The translations under genes and the position numbers were made by a program. The notes under the pieces are model-generated. The model searched no databases and had not been told where the DNA came from. It saw nothing but the letters and a program-made list of their open reading frames with translations. A DNA stretch of 64,000 nucleotides from the NCBI GenBank assembly GCA_025201375.1, contig JAIWZP010000036.1, positions 1 through 64,000 on the forward strand, read 5' to 3'. Position 1 is the stretch's first letter, and every line of letters starts with the position of its first letter. The DNA is from Gongronella butleri (Eukaryota > Mucoromycota > Mucoromycetes > Mucorales > Cunninghamellaceae). Positions 38,462-51,119 of the stretch are shown here, piece after piece.

Positions 38462-38735
38462 GCAATACAAAGCAATGATGCATCAGAAAAAGAGACGCTC
38501 TTTCCCCTCCTTGAATTTTATTCCTGGGGTTGCACAATGAGCCATGGCAATGGGATGGCGTGCGTAGTGGTCAGGACAATTTGGACGGTCAGGCCGGACA
38601 AGGCTCGGCGGAGCACCAAATGGGGCAAAACGAAGAAAAGAAAAAAGGGCGCGCCCTTTTTTTCTCCCTGCCTTGTCCTTCCTTCTTTTCCCTTTTTTTT
38701 TTTTTTTTTTCTCAAGTTCCTTTTTTTCACTTGTC

Positions 38736-40726
38736 ATGGGGATCAACGGCCTGCTGCCTTTGTTGAAGAGTATTGAACAGCGCGTGCATATCAAGGAATA
38801 CGCAGGCAGACGCGTCGCTGTCGACGGCAACGTGTGGCTGCACAAGGGCGCCTTTTCTTGCGCTCGCGAATTGGCCCTTGGCCAAGAGACCAACCTGTAC
38901 GCCCGCTTTCTTTTGCCTTGAAATCCCCAACACCAACCTTGCTTTCTTTTTTTTTTTTTTTTTTTTTTTTGCACCCTAGATATGTCGACTATTTTATTCG
39001 ACAAGTCAAAATGTTGCTGCACTTCAATGTGCAACCGGTCATCGTCTTTGATGGCGCGCCATTGCCCCTAAAAAAAGGCACGGCCAAGGCTAGACAAGGG
39101 TATTTTTTTTTTATCTTTTATTTTGTCAAACGTGTGTCACACACTCATTGCATTTCCCACTGTCCTCCCCCCTTTTGCCCCTGCTCCCCTCGTCTTGTCT
39201 TTTTTTTTCTCTCTAGGCAGCGACAAGAAGCCAGGCATGCCGGCTATGCGTCCATCCGTGCTGGCAAGCCGCAACAGGATAGCGACGGCTGGTTCCGCCG
39301 CGCGACGCACGTCACGCCCGACATGATCGCCAAGGTGAAAAAGGTAAGACAAGAAAAAAAAAAAGCACACACCCACAAAAAAAAAAAGGAGTTGCCATGG
39401 TAAACAAACGAGCTCACTTTGCTATTTTTTATTTTTTTATTTTTCCTCGCTTTTTCTAGGCATTGGAGGCGCTGAACGTCAAGTATATCCAAGCCCCTTA
39501 CGAGGCAGACTCGCAGATGACGTACTTGTGCCAGCATGACAAGGTCGCGGCCGTCATCACAGAAGATTCGGATCTGCTCGTGTTTGGATGCCCTCAGGTG
39601 CTGCTCAAGATGGACCAATTTGGCGAGGCAACCTTGATCAACCAAGCCGATCTTTTCAAAATCAAGGACAACACGATGGATTTCACGAAATGGGATGCGA
39701 CGAGGTTCCGTCATATGTGCATCCTCTCTGGCTGCGATTATCTGCCTAGCCTGCAGGGAGTCGGCCTGCACTACGCGTACAACCAGCTTCGCAACCAATC
39801 CAACATTGAAAAAGTACGTCACTTTATCCTTTTTTTCCCTGGGACCTATTAGCGAAAACCCTCTTTTTTTTTTTTTTTCCTTTGTGGCACGCGATTTTCG
39901 GCGCGATTGGCTCATCCAAGTTGCTCCTTTTTTTTTTTTTGTTTTTTTTTTTTCGCTACTTTGATAGGTGATGAAGGTGTTACATGCGCGTGGCAAAATG
40001 AGGCAACGACTGGACTATCCCGAGCAGTTTTATCGTGCCAATCTCGCCTTTTTGCATCAGCAAGTCTACGATCCGGATTTGAAGCAGATCGTGCGCATGA
40101 CTCCTGCTGATGAGACTGTCGATCTCTCTTTCTTGGAGGCTGACGACAAGAATGATACCCTCCCTGCGTCCCCCACGTCACGCACCGCCACACCTCCTTC
40201 TTCGTCCGCGCCCACCGCCTTGTCCGACTCCTCCCCTCGCAAGCATCCCGTCTTGAAACACCAAAACGCGCTTCCCCACACACACGACCGCCTCGACGAG
40301 AATGTCGTGCACCCCAACAAGAAAGAAGACAAGGGCAAAAAGCGCGTCGATCTCTCGTCGTCATCCAATGGCCCCCTCACCACACCCCTTGCTCCTAAAA
40401 CAAATACCCAGCAGCACCAGAGTCGGCCCCGCGACGTACGTAAGCCGGCATTGGCGTCTGCAAACGTCTTGGTCGCCTATGATCTCAATCGTCCCATGCC
40501 CACGGCCGACGAAAAGCAATTGATGCGCACCCAGAGCAGAAAGCGCACATACAACTCGCTCCTCGCCGTCTTGGAGAAGGAGAACATCCCGGTAAGATGC
40601 TCATGCGCGCAAAAACGCCCAATCCTTGTCCCGCTGACCCATTACCCTTTTGTTTGCTTGTTTTCTTTTCGTTTTCGGTCTTAGCCTTGGCTGATGCTTC
40701 CTGAAAAACGACTGAGACGCGCTTGA
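38736..40726 (+). CDS. EXO1: Exonuclease 1 (XPG/Rad2 family)
   Basis: Six exons (38736-38896, 38980-39099, 39217-39343, 39460-39813, 39968-40591, 40685-40726) give 475 aa. The nuclease begins MGINGLLPLLKSI. Metal-binding acids are in VAVDGNVWLHKG, IVFDGAPLPL, APYEADSQMTYL, ITEDSDLLVFGC and LSGCDYLPSLQGVG, so the active site is complete. EXO1 resects 5' ends in mismatch repair and recombination. After the helix-two-turn-helix region the tail is Ser/Pro/Thr-rich and disordered, ending PWLMLPEKRLRRA. At 475 aa it is shorter than yeast Exo1 (about 700), mainly in this C-terminal tail where MMR proteins bind. The last exon codes for only 13 residues. Confidence 0.93.
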
Positions 40727-40806
40727 TGCTTGATTGCCGCTCAATTGACTCCTTTTTTCATTCCTCCGACGCCCGTCGGCGGCATGTTACATATTTTCTT
40801 TCGCTT

Positions 40807-40832
40807 CACACACACACACACACACACACACA
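40807..40832. repeat. (CA)13 microsatellite
   Basis: Pure dinucleotide run 80 bp after the EXO1 stop, probably in its 3' UTR; a second shorter ACACAC run lies at about 40878-40890. Confidence 0.9.
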
Positions 40833-41070
40833 AACGCACGTTATCCCTCTTTCCTTCTTTTCTCTTTGCTCTCTCCTACACACACACACATACGTCACTC
40901 CACAATCGTCTTGCATATTGTTTATCCTCCCCCCTTTTTTCCCTGTGATGGTGGCTGAACACCAAACTTATTTGACCCTCTCCGCCTTTCTTTGTACATT
41001 ATACCTTTCCCCCCCCTTTCCCCCTTTGAAAAAATGATTCCACACTCCCCCTCCCCCCGAAGTACATAAT

Positions 41071-41076
41071 AATAAA
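41071..41076 (+). terminator. Possible EXO1 poly(A) signal
   Basis: AATAAA about 345 nt after the EXO1 stop; the intervening DNA is pyrimidine-rich with no gene, consistent with a long 3' UTR. Confidence 0.35.
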
Positions 41077-41764
41077 AGCTCTCTCTCCCATTGTTCTCAC
41101 TCTCAATGCCAAACTTTACTGCGATCAGTCCAAACATTCCCTCAAATGCACGTGATTGCCTCCCACCTTTGTCCTCTTGTCTTGCTTAGATTGTCATTCC
41201 ACTGTACACGTTCATGAGCGCGTGCAAAACGATTCGGAACAGCCAGGACATCTGACAGTCTAGCTTGAGAGAAAAAAAAAAAAAAGAGAAAAACAGGCCG
41301 AATTGGTGTTTGGAGCGCGACAACCAAACTTTGTGACTCTTTATGCGAGTGTTTCTCCTGCCCAGCGCAAACGGCGCGGTAAATCACGCGCCATGGACGC
41401 GGGTACAAGAGCGTTAGAGACGAGCTCATTTCGATGTTTGCACCAATTTCACGATTCTCGACTAATTCGACTTGAACTCGCCACGAATACCTTATCAAGT
41501 CTCGAAACGCGTACCAGTGTAAAAACAGGCAGCAAAAATAGGTGAGATGCGTTTTTAAGCGCTGGCCATGATATCATTGGGGCGCGAAAACGAAAATAAA
41601 AAAAAAGGCGAGGCAAGCCCCAAAAACCAAAATGGAAAAAATGGGTCTCCAGAAATGCCCTAAACTTGCACACAAGCTTGGCTGCATTGCAAAACCAACA
41701 GAATGGCAAGAAAGGGAGGGATCCATCAGCTCGGTAACGAGTAATGAGCAATTTTCGATCAAAT
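41077..41764. other. Gene-free stretch left of repeat B copy 2
   Basis: No supported gene. An A-run at 41272-41284; otherwise unremarkable. Confidence 0.45.
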
Positions 41765-42262
41765 TTCAACTGGGAATTGCTTGGAAAAAACGCGTTCATA
41801 GAGCCGCTTCAACGCGTGCGTTAGCAAGAGATGCTCCAGGTGCATGGACATGATGCAAAAAGCCGAGCTGAAAGTACCAAACTGACGCGCTTTTACGACG
41901 CGTCAAAACTCATAATGATCTTTGCCACGAGTCCGTTTCACCAAAATTCGTATTTTTCAACTGATCATGAATATCCACGTATGCGTCAGCATCTGCTCTT
42001 TTTGATGATAAATGTTTCCAGGTGCTGTGATCATTAGCCGCCGAGATCACCTTGTGACGAAAAAACGGGACTTTTTGTATTTTACGCCAAAGCCAGCCAA
42101 TGGACACCTTTTTTTATTGCCTTTTTGGCGGTTATTCGAGTGCGTTTACTATGTGGTTGGTTGGCGTGGCGATCCGAGGATCTACTTTTCTTGATTTTCA
42201 ACTCCTCGACTGGACCCCTTGGAAAATCCGTGATTTTTGAAAATGGTCATTGCGCGTCATCC
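41765..42262 (-). repeat. Dispersed repeat family B, copy 2 (inverted)
   Basis: Reverse complement of 17220-17745 with the same block order; the two copies lie 24 kb apart in opposite orientation. Stops in all frames. Weak similarity may continue to about 42420. Confidence 0.8.
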
Positions 42263-42994
42263 AGTGCTCGCAACTCCCCAAGAGCGGGCTCATTTGATCC
42301 AGAGCATTTGGATGCATCGTTTCAATATTGACAATGCGCACTTGTTCATGCCAGTGACCAAAAAAATGGCGTCTTGCTCAAGTTTTTATTCATGCATTCG
42401 ATGACAAAAGTGGTTTTTGACGCGTAGGCATGCGCCACCACGTAACGTCATCGATGGCGCAATAAGTGCACGTGATTCGAGCGATCAGCCTCCGCAAGGA
42501 AACGCGTGCTTGCGGTTCTAGCGTGGATTTTCGTCAAATGGACAAGCATTTGCCATCATACTGACGCGTCAAGCGCACAAAATGGTCATTTTCTTGACAA
42601 CATGAATCATCTGGTGATGCTTGCCCCCACACGGACTCCATTTCATCTCCCTGGCAAGGGGTCTGGGCAACAGATTAAAGGCCCGCTTGTGTTCAAAGAG
42701 CCCAAAAGCAATTTCACGCGTGAAAAAGCAAATAAAGGCCATTTTGAAAGCAAGGCAAGATGTGATGAGATTCTTTTTACTGTAGCATCGGCGATCTTTA
42801 CGCGCCGTCCCAATGGCGGGATGGCGGGTAAAAAGCACGGATCTTCCATGCAACAAGCAAATTTCCATTCGATGGCGACGAGGCAGTCCCAGAATTAAGT
42901 TAAAAGTCCGCATGGATGAAAAGAAAGGCTGTTTTTTTGTTTTGCCGTCAATTGTTTCTTTCTGTCTCTTTTTTTTTCCCTTGTTCTCTGGCAA
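42263..42994. other. Gene-free stretch and mitoferrin leader
   Basis: Contains several ACGCGT sites (for example 42420 and 42564) and no supported gene; the last 60 bp are T-rich leader for the carrier gene. Confidence 0.45.
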
Positions 42995-44164
42995 ATGGCT
43001 TTACCAGGCGACGAAGACTATGACTATGAGTCCCTCGGTGCCAACTCGACAATGAGCCAGAATGCAATGGCCGGCGCGCTGGCCGGAATTGGCGAACACT
43101 GCCTCATGTATCCCGTGGATTCCATCAAGGTAAAAAAAAAGAAATAGGATCAGGCAAAAATAGAGAAAGAGCACATTGCTTTTCCGCGTGATGATTCACT
43201 CGTGTGACTGACGAGCCCATTGGATTGGATTTAGACACGGATGCAGGTGATGGGGACGGCAGCCATTAGCAGCCAAGGCGTGGGCGAGTCGCTGTCGGCC
43301 AAAATGCGCGGCCAGCGGCTGTGGCGAGGCGTGTATTCGGTGATCCTTGGAGCGGGGCCGGCTCACGCTCTCCATTTCGCCACCTACGAATTTTGCAAGG
43401 AGCATTTTCACACCGTCTTGCAGCGCCGCGCCTTTTCCAAGGATGACAACCTCAACCAGGTCATTGCCATCAGCTCCGCAGGCGCCTGTGCCACCCTGGC
43501 CCATGACGCATTAATGACGCCCTTTGACGGTAAAATAGCTCTCCATTGCCTTCCATTTTTCCCGAAAAAAAAAACGATCAAAATGGGAATTCATTGTCTT
43601 TTGTTTTCGTGCTCTAGTGATCAAACAGCGGATGCAATTGAAGGATTCGACGTATCGGTCAGTGCGCCATTGCGCTCAGCAGGTCTACACGCGCGAGGGC
43701 TTCAAGGCGTTTTATATTTCGCTGCCAACGACGCTGTCCATGTCCATTCCCTTTCAATCCATCCAATTCTCAACCTACGAGTGGGTCTTGCATATGCTCA
43801 ACCCCGGTGGCACCTATGACCCCAAATCCCATGTCGTCGCCGGCGCAGTCGCCGGCATTTTCGCCTCGTCGGTCACGGTACGTCATCAAATGTCCGCTTT
43901 TTTTTGCAGCATCGACTGACTCTTTTTTTTTAGACGCCTTTGGATGTGATCAAGACATTGCTTCAGACGCGCGGGTCGTCCAAGGATGAGCGGATACGAC
44001 AATGTAGCGGCTTCCGGGAAGCTGCGAAGCTTGTACATGAACGATATGGGTATAGCGGCTTCTTTAGAGGCTATAAGCCGCGCGTCCTCACACACATGCC
44101 CGCCACCGCTATCAGCTGGAGCGTGTACGAGTATTTCAAGTGGTTCTTGTCGCGAAACAATTAG
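42995..44164 (+). CDS. Mitochondrial iron carrier (mitoferrin, MRS3/4-like)
   Basis: Starts MALPGDEDYDYESLGAN. Four exons give about 310 aa, the normal mitochondrial-carrier length. Three repeats each have the Px[D/E]xx[K/R] signature: YPVDSIKTRMQ, TPFDVIKQRMQ and TPLDVIKTLLQTRG. The first helix, NAMAGALAGIGEHCLMYPVD, and GPAHALHFATYE are typical of mitoferrins, which import ferrous iron across the inner membrane for heme and Fe-S synthesis. The IPFQSIQFSTYEW segment and final GYKPRVLTHMPATAISW also fit. Confidence 0.92.
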
Positions 44165-44465
44165 AAATTTCCCCTTGCCATCCGTATTTTTCATAGATAG
44201 ACCTTTTTTTTTTATTTTATTTTTTTGCATTTGCAATGCCTCCTTTTGTTTATACATTTCTTTTTTCTTTATTGGTTTCCATTGTACTTGTAGATCCCCC
44301 CTTCTCGCACCTAGTCCTACTTCCTTGTCATCTTCCAAAAATGATAAATAAGCCATTGTCACGCATTTTTTCGCGCTTTTTCACGCATTGCCCGTCCCAT
44401 TGGACACGCTTCGATGATCCACCGATGCATCATCCACCATTGGCCATGATTCTGCAGCGCGTTTG
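44165..44465. other. Convergent intergenic region
   Basis: 301 bp between mitoferrin and the small minus-strand gene. No gene seen. Confidence 0.5.
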
Positions 44466-44954
44466 CTAAAGCCAATGCGCCTTGGCAAGCTGCTCAAGGC
44501 CTAAATTCGTCTGAATCTCCGTCAACGTCGACACCGTGGCATTCATGGCCATTTGCCTATGCAATTGTGTAAGAAAATGACAGAAAATAAACAGGGCGGG
44601 TGCGTGCCGAGTGGGTTTTACTTGTCGAGCAGTCCGTCCAGGACCTTGCTTGTCTTATCCAATGCCTGTTGCGTGTGTTTGGCGTGCGAGTCGACTTGTG
44701 TGAAGAGTTTGGCGGTCTTGACTGTGTCGTCGTGGCTGGACTGCTGCACAGCCTGCAAGAGATTATCAATTCGGGGGCCACGTGTGAGTAAAAAGTGCTG
44801 GTGCTTGGCTCGTTTTTTTCGTTTTTCTAGTTTTTACCTTAAGGCAGGCAGCCCAGTCGTCCAACGTGACAGCTATTTGGCGCTGGGTATCTTCCTTGGT
44901 CATCCACGTCTCGTCCGACGGCGCCTTCGTCTTGGCAGCGGCAAAGGAGGCCAT
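44466..44954 (-). CDS. Small helical protein of unknown family
   Basis: Three exons (44954-44840, about 44753-44630, about 44555-44466) give about 113 aa starting MASFAAAKTKAPSDETW and ending in QLAKAHWL. All junctions keep frame and use GTAAAA donors and AG acceptors like the neighbours. The protein is mostly amphipathic helix with heptad-like spacing (KLFTQVDSHAKHTQQALDKT, then VSTLTEIQTNLGLEQL). There is no signal peptide or membrane segment. Size and helix pattern recall BLOC-1/BORC subunits, but I cannot match any one of them. It shares a 184-bp divergent promoter with the eIF4B-like gene. Confidence 0.65.
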
Positions 44955-45138
44955 AGCGCAAAAGAAAAAAAGGATAAAAAGATGCACAATCACCAAGAAA
45001 TCGATCTTCTGGTTTTTGTCGGCAAGTGGAAATCGAACTCCGCGCCTGCAGAGGTAGTCACCCGCAAAAAAAAAAAAGACTTGTTTTGTTCTTTTTCTTC
45101 TCTTCCTCCCACTTGCTTTTTTCATATTACTTTACACC

Positions 45139-46935
45139 ATGTGTACGTCTGATCCTGCGAATGTGCCCATTTATTTGAAAATTCACGATCTTTCTCACAT
45201 TGAACCCTTTCTTTTTCTCGTTTTCCCACTTATTTAGCTGGCAAAAAGAAAGCTCAAAAGATGTCGCTGTCCGACTTCTTGGCCGATGACTGTAAGAAAA
45301 CGACCATTTGCCCTTTTGTCTTTTTTTTTTTTTTTATCGTTTGCACACCGTTTTTCAACACCCATACTCACGACTATTCTTTTGTTCAACTTGTGTTTCT
45401 TTAGCTGGATCTAGCTCCTGGGCCGACGAAATGGCCGATCTTCCCTCTGCTCGTAAGTTTTGCCTGCCGGTGCCCTGAACACAGAAGCACAGACTCACTC
45501 AATGGCTTTTTTCTTTCCCTTTTCAGCTGCCGGTAAAGTCTCACGCGCACGCTACATGCTTTAGAACGGCTCAATGACCTGCAATCGCCCGCGATCGCTG
45601 TGCGCAGCATCTCGCTTCTTTCAATTTCCTCAGACAAGTGGCTAATGCCTTGATTTTTTTTTTCTTGAGCAGGTCGTGATGATGGCATGATGGGCGGCGC
45701 TCCTCGCAGCCCCTTTGGTAATGCCAACCCCCCCACTGCAATGGCATGAAAAAGAGAAAAAGAGGAAAAAGGGCTCATTTTGGTTTCATTTTTCGTTTTA
45801 GATCGCGGCAATGACATGGATATGCCCCGTGGTCCTGCCCGTGGCAACCGTTTTGAGAGCAACGACCGCGACCGCTTCCCTCCCCGCGAGGGTCGCCGTG
45901 AATCGCAAGACCGCGGCTTTGGTGGCCCCCGCGACCGCGAACCTCGCGCTTTCCCTCCTCGCACGCCCGTTGCCATGCCCACTGAACCCCCCTTCACCGC
46001 GCACGTCGCCAACCTTGCCTTTGAGGTCAACGAGGACGATGTGGCTCAGTTTTTCGAGAACCAAAAGGTACGAATTGATCGCTTTTACCGCTTTTTTTTT
46101 TTTTTTTTTTGGTGTTTTTCGCTCATTTCTGTCTTTATTCTGATTAGATTGCCAATATCCGCATCCTGCGCGATCGCACCGAGCGCTCCAAGGGCTACGG
46201 CTATGTTGAATTTGAGGATCTCGAGTCGCTCAAGGGCGCTATGGAACTCTCCAACCAGGTAGGCAAATGGAAATAGGCTGGACTTGCCGCAGCCTCGGAG
46301 CTGACTCATTTCTTTTTTTTCTTAGGAAATGATGGGACGCCCTGTGCGCATCAACGTTGCCGAGCCTCGTAAGTTCTAAAACTGAAAATCATGGCAATTG
46401 GACTCGGAATGGCTAATTTTCTGTTTTCTTTCCCTTTTTTTCAATTTTCATAGCCAAGGAGCGCCCTGGCATGGATCGCCCTGACCGTCCCGACCGCACC
46501 AATGTGTCGTCGTGGCGCCGCGAGGGCCCTATTTCGCTGCCTGAACGCCAAGACCGCGGTTTTGAGCGTGGTGGTGACCGTTTTGCTGAGGGACCCCGTC
46601 GTGGTGGCTTCCGCGACCGCCAGGAGCGCCCTGAGCGCACGTTCATGGACCGCCGCGGTGACACGTCGTGGAGCGGTGGCGCGTTCTCGCGTCGTGGCGA
46701 TGCTGAGCGCGAGCGCCCCAAGGAGCGCCCTCGCATGAACCTCAAGCCCCGTGGTGCCAGCGACGACGCGGCTGCGCGCCCCGCCGCGCCCGCCGGCAAC
46801 AAGCCCAGCCCCTTTGGTGAGGCCAAGCCCGTCGACACGACCAAGGTGCTCGAGCAAGTCGAAAAGAAGATGTCGCACGTCGCCATCGACGATGCAAAGG
46901 CCCCCGCTGCAACCGAAACCGAAGAAAAGCAGTAA
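45139..46935 (+). CDS. eIF4B-like translation initiation factor with one RRM
   Basis: The first coding exon is only four nucleotides (45139-45142, ATGT), followed by a GTACGT donor; it joins 45238 to give MSGKKKAQKMSLSDFLADD, the conserved eIF4B N-terminus. Next comes SGSSSWADEMADLPSA, then an RRM with RNP2 (AHVANLAF) and RNP1 (KGYGYVEF) split by an intron after FFENQK. A long Arg/Asp/Gly-rich RNA-binding region (DRxDRPDR, RRGGFRDR repeats) and an acidic Ala-rich tail complete it. eIF4B stimulates eIF4A helicase during 40S recruitment. About eight exons, several under 60 bp. Third-position GC in the last exon is visibly higher than in the neighbours, as expected for a highly expressed gene. 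Confidence 0.87.
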
Positions 46936-47964
46936 ATTGCGCTCGCCTTTCCGACAAACCCCCCTCCCTCTCCTTCTCTCACTCTCTCCCCACTCTTCCT
47001 TCCCTCCCTGCACATATTCTTACTTGATCCGCATGCCTGGATGATGGGTCGACATGTAGATCTTTCTTATTTTTTTCTATTTTCCTCTCTGTTTTTATTT
47101 AACATCATCCTCCGAATATTTTTTGTGTACACATGGAATTAAAAAAAAGATGTTTTCTTACAACAACGGGGGTCAGGCTATTTTTATGGGAAAGGGGCCA
47201 AAACGCGTCAAAGACGCGTCTGACGCGCTCGCTTTACTATTTTTCTTGGTGAATTCACTGGGAGATGACCTTAAAGTAGTGCAGCCGTGTGCATGCGTAA
47301 TATGTGTTCACGAAAAAAAAAAAACGCGTGCAACACTTGTTCAGAAAAAAACGCGCAAACCACAGTGACAAGGGAAATGGATGATTCAAAGCACGACTAT
47401 TTTTCCAGAAAAAATATCATAGAAGCGTGCCTGTGCGGGATCAACATACTGTACCCCCCATGATCGACGAAACAGGTCAGATGAACAATGTGGATGGCAG
47501 GTCACCCCCTGTTTTCTTTGTTTTTAGACTAGTGCAGAAAATCTTGGCAGTTTCAGGCTTGAAGCCTAATTTCGGAAGTGAATGTGCCTGATTTGCACCT
47601 GCGCAAAACAAATTGAAACGGCAATGAGGCGTAAATGAACAAATTGTCTGAGCATTGGATCGTGCAGAAAACAAAAATGAGAAAAGGGCAGGCTGAGTGG
47701 CCGACATTTTTCTGCTTTTACTTATCAAATTTATTGTAGAGTATGGAGAAAATGGATCGGGGATGGCGCAAAAGCCCAAATGGTATTACAAAAAAGGGCA
47801 AGTGGGGATTTTTTCTAGAATTACAAGACTGATTAGCGGGTGGATAGGAGGGGGGGGAGTGAAAAGGACCTGAAAGGGAGGAAAAAGAGTGGGAATGGGG
47901 TATGCCAATGAAAGATGAAAAAAAGGGATGGAAGCGCGTGTGTACGCGTGTGTGTGTGGGGATT
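46936..47964. other. Convergent intergenic region
   Basis: About 1 kb between eIF4B and the mannosyltransferase. It holds a cluster of ACGCGTC/GACGCGTC motifs at 47206-47230 and no supported gene. Confidence 0.5.
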
Positions 47965-49378
<1,414 letters not shown>

Positions 49379-50824
49379 GATGTTCGAAAATGAGTAAAAA
49401 AAGAGCGTGGAGAAGACAAAAGAAAAAAAAAAAAAGGAGTGTGCAAGGAAGGAAAGAAGGAAAGAGATGAAGAAAAAAAGGCAGGTCGATCCCTCTTTTC
49501 CTTTTCTTGGTGTCAAAGCCAGTCTGAGTGCTATTTTTAGCCTCCGCTTGTGATGCCAATCATCTTTTACGTTGCACACGAGAAAGACGATCTTTTTGGA
49601 GGAGATGGGGCCGCTCGCCGCGCGTGTGGTTTGGGCCCTTCAGGTTCCATTGGTCCATCGATTCCATCATTTAGCTCCTTGAAGGTGTTTTGCGATTTTA
49701 AACGATGCATCCCCCACCTTGCCCTTGCATTTTGCACCCTTCTCTTGCCCCTCGTCATGGACGCCAGATGCTTATGTTTTTTAAAAGCCAAACATGGGCT
49801 TGAAAAGCATTGCGACGCACGCGCTCGATGGCGGGGCAGGCACTAATCCATGTTTGGTCTGGACCTTTTTTTTTTTTTTTTTTTTTCCTTTGTCGGTTGT
49901 ACATGGCATCGTGCCTTATTTTTTCAGTGGCAGAATCGTCCCCCTCCTTGCCCTCTGTCATTCGCCCCTGATTTATTTTCAATGCCGAGTTTCCAAAAAT
50001 ACACAATTTTTGTAAACAAGGGAGGGGACCACAGCGACACCATGCAACCACGCCTTGCAATGGCTTGGAATTGCCAAAGGCGCCCGCTTTTTGGCGACGG
50101 GACAATGGAAAAAAAGACGGGCCATTCGCATTGCAAGTTTTCATCCCCGCCCTGTGGCCATGGAACACACGCAAAACCTTTTTCCAAGCATAAGGTTCAG
50201 CGATGAGCACGTCTTTTTTTTTTTCTCTGGGCGACGGCGGTCCCTCCTCCAACTCTGGACCGCTCACACCCATGTGTCTCACTGCCCTTTCGAGGCATCC
50301 ATCCCACACAAGGGAACGCAAATGCAAAAAAAGATGCAGATCCCTCAGCAACCTATCCTCCACGCTCTTTGGTGATGGCCCATGGCGCACTTTCTTCCAA
50401 AGGCAAGCGTTACTGGTTCCTTTCAAAGGAAAAAAAAATGTTCCTGCATAGCCCTCCACCAATCGTGAGTGACGACACGGGCATTCAGCCGGAGTTCGAG
50501 CGGCAGTGATAAGCGTCTCGATACAGAAAGATGATGCTCGGCACAAAAAAAGACGATCGCCCATTTTTGGCACATTTGTGTCACATACATATCACCTCAC
50601 ACAGCGTGATGTTCACGTCAGCCTCGAATCGCACACGCTGCGCCCTGACCATACGCGCGTGAAAAAAGGAACCAGGGCGAATTTTCTGCTAAAAAAAAGT
50701 GACATTTCCAATATTCAGCCCTGGCGCATTTTAAGAAAGATTTGAAGCCCCACAGAACGTTTGGCAAAGGCCTTGTTTGACCCACTCCATTCTGAAGGAA
50801 AAATATTAAAAATCGTGTCAGTAG
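49379..50824. other. Intergenic; one long unsupported open frame
   Basis: A 272-codon frame on the minus strand (49755-50573) crosses a poly(A/T) tract, encoding a Lys run, has no recognisable domain and no codon bias like the neighbours, and is probably chance. Otherwise nothing is seen. Confidence 0.5.
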
Positions 50825-51060
50825 GCACAGTAAAAGGTAAAAGTGTACGTTTTTGTGCAGTGTAGCGTGATATTTCATTGTTTGAAATGATAGCACGCGT
50901 GAATTTCTGTCCACTGAGATTAAAACACGGACGGATAAAGCGCGTTATTTTTGTGCAAAATCCAAAACGGATGACATTTGTGCTTTTGTGCATCTTCTCA
51001 GGCACTGCTGCTGAGATACTGACTGGTTTTTTTTTCACGCTTGCGGAAGCCCATATTTGT
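50825..51060 (+). repeat. Dispersed repeat family C, copy 2
   Basis: Same orientation and order as 3886-4190, from CAGTAAAAGGTAAAAGTG to the CTGACTGG block. It abuts the satellite array on the right. Confidence 0.75.
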
Positions 51061-51119
51061 GTATATGGACAGGCAGGCAGAGCCAATCGAATATCATGTC
51101 TGCCAAGCTAATATCGAAA

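Noticed and set aside
44990..45070. Possible tRNA on the minus strand (GGAGTTCGATTTCC box)
   Set aside because: No acceptor or T-stem pairing and no anticodon arm could be drawn.
49755..50573. 272-codon minus-strand open frame upstream of the mannosyltransferase
   Set aside because: It crosses a poly(A/T) tract giving a Lys run, lacks domain-like segments and splice context, and overlaps equally long open frames on the other strand.
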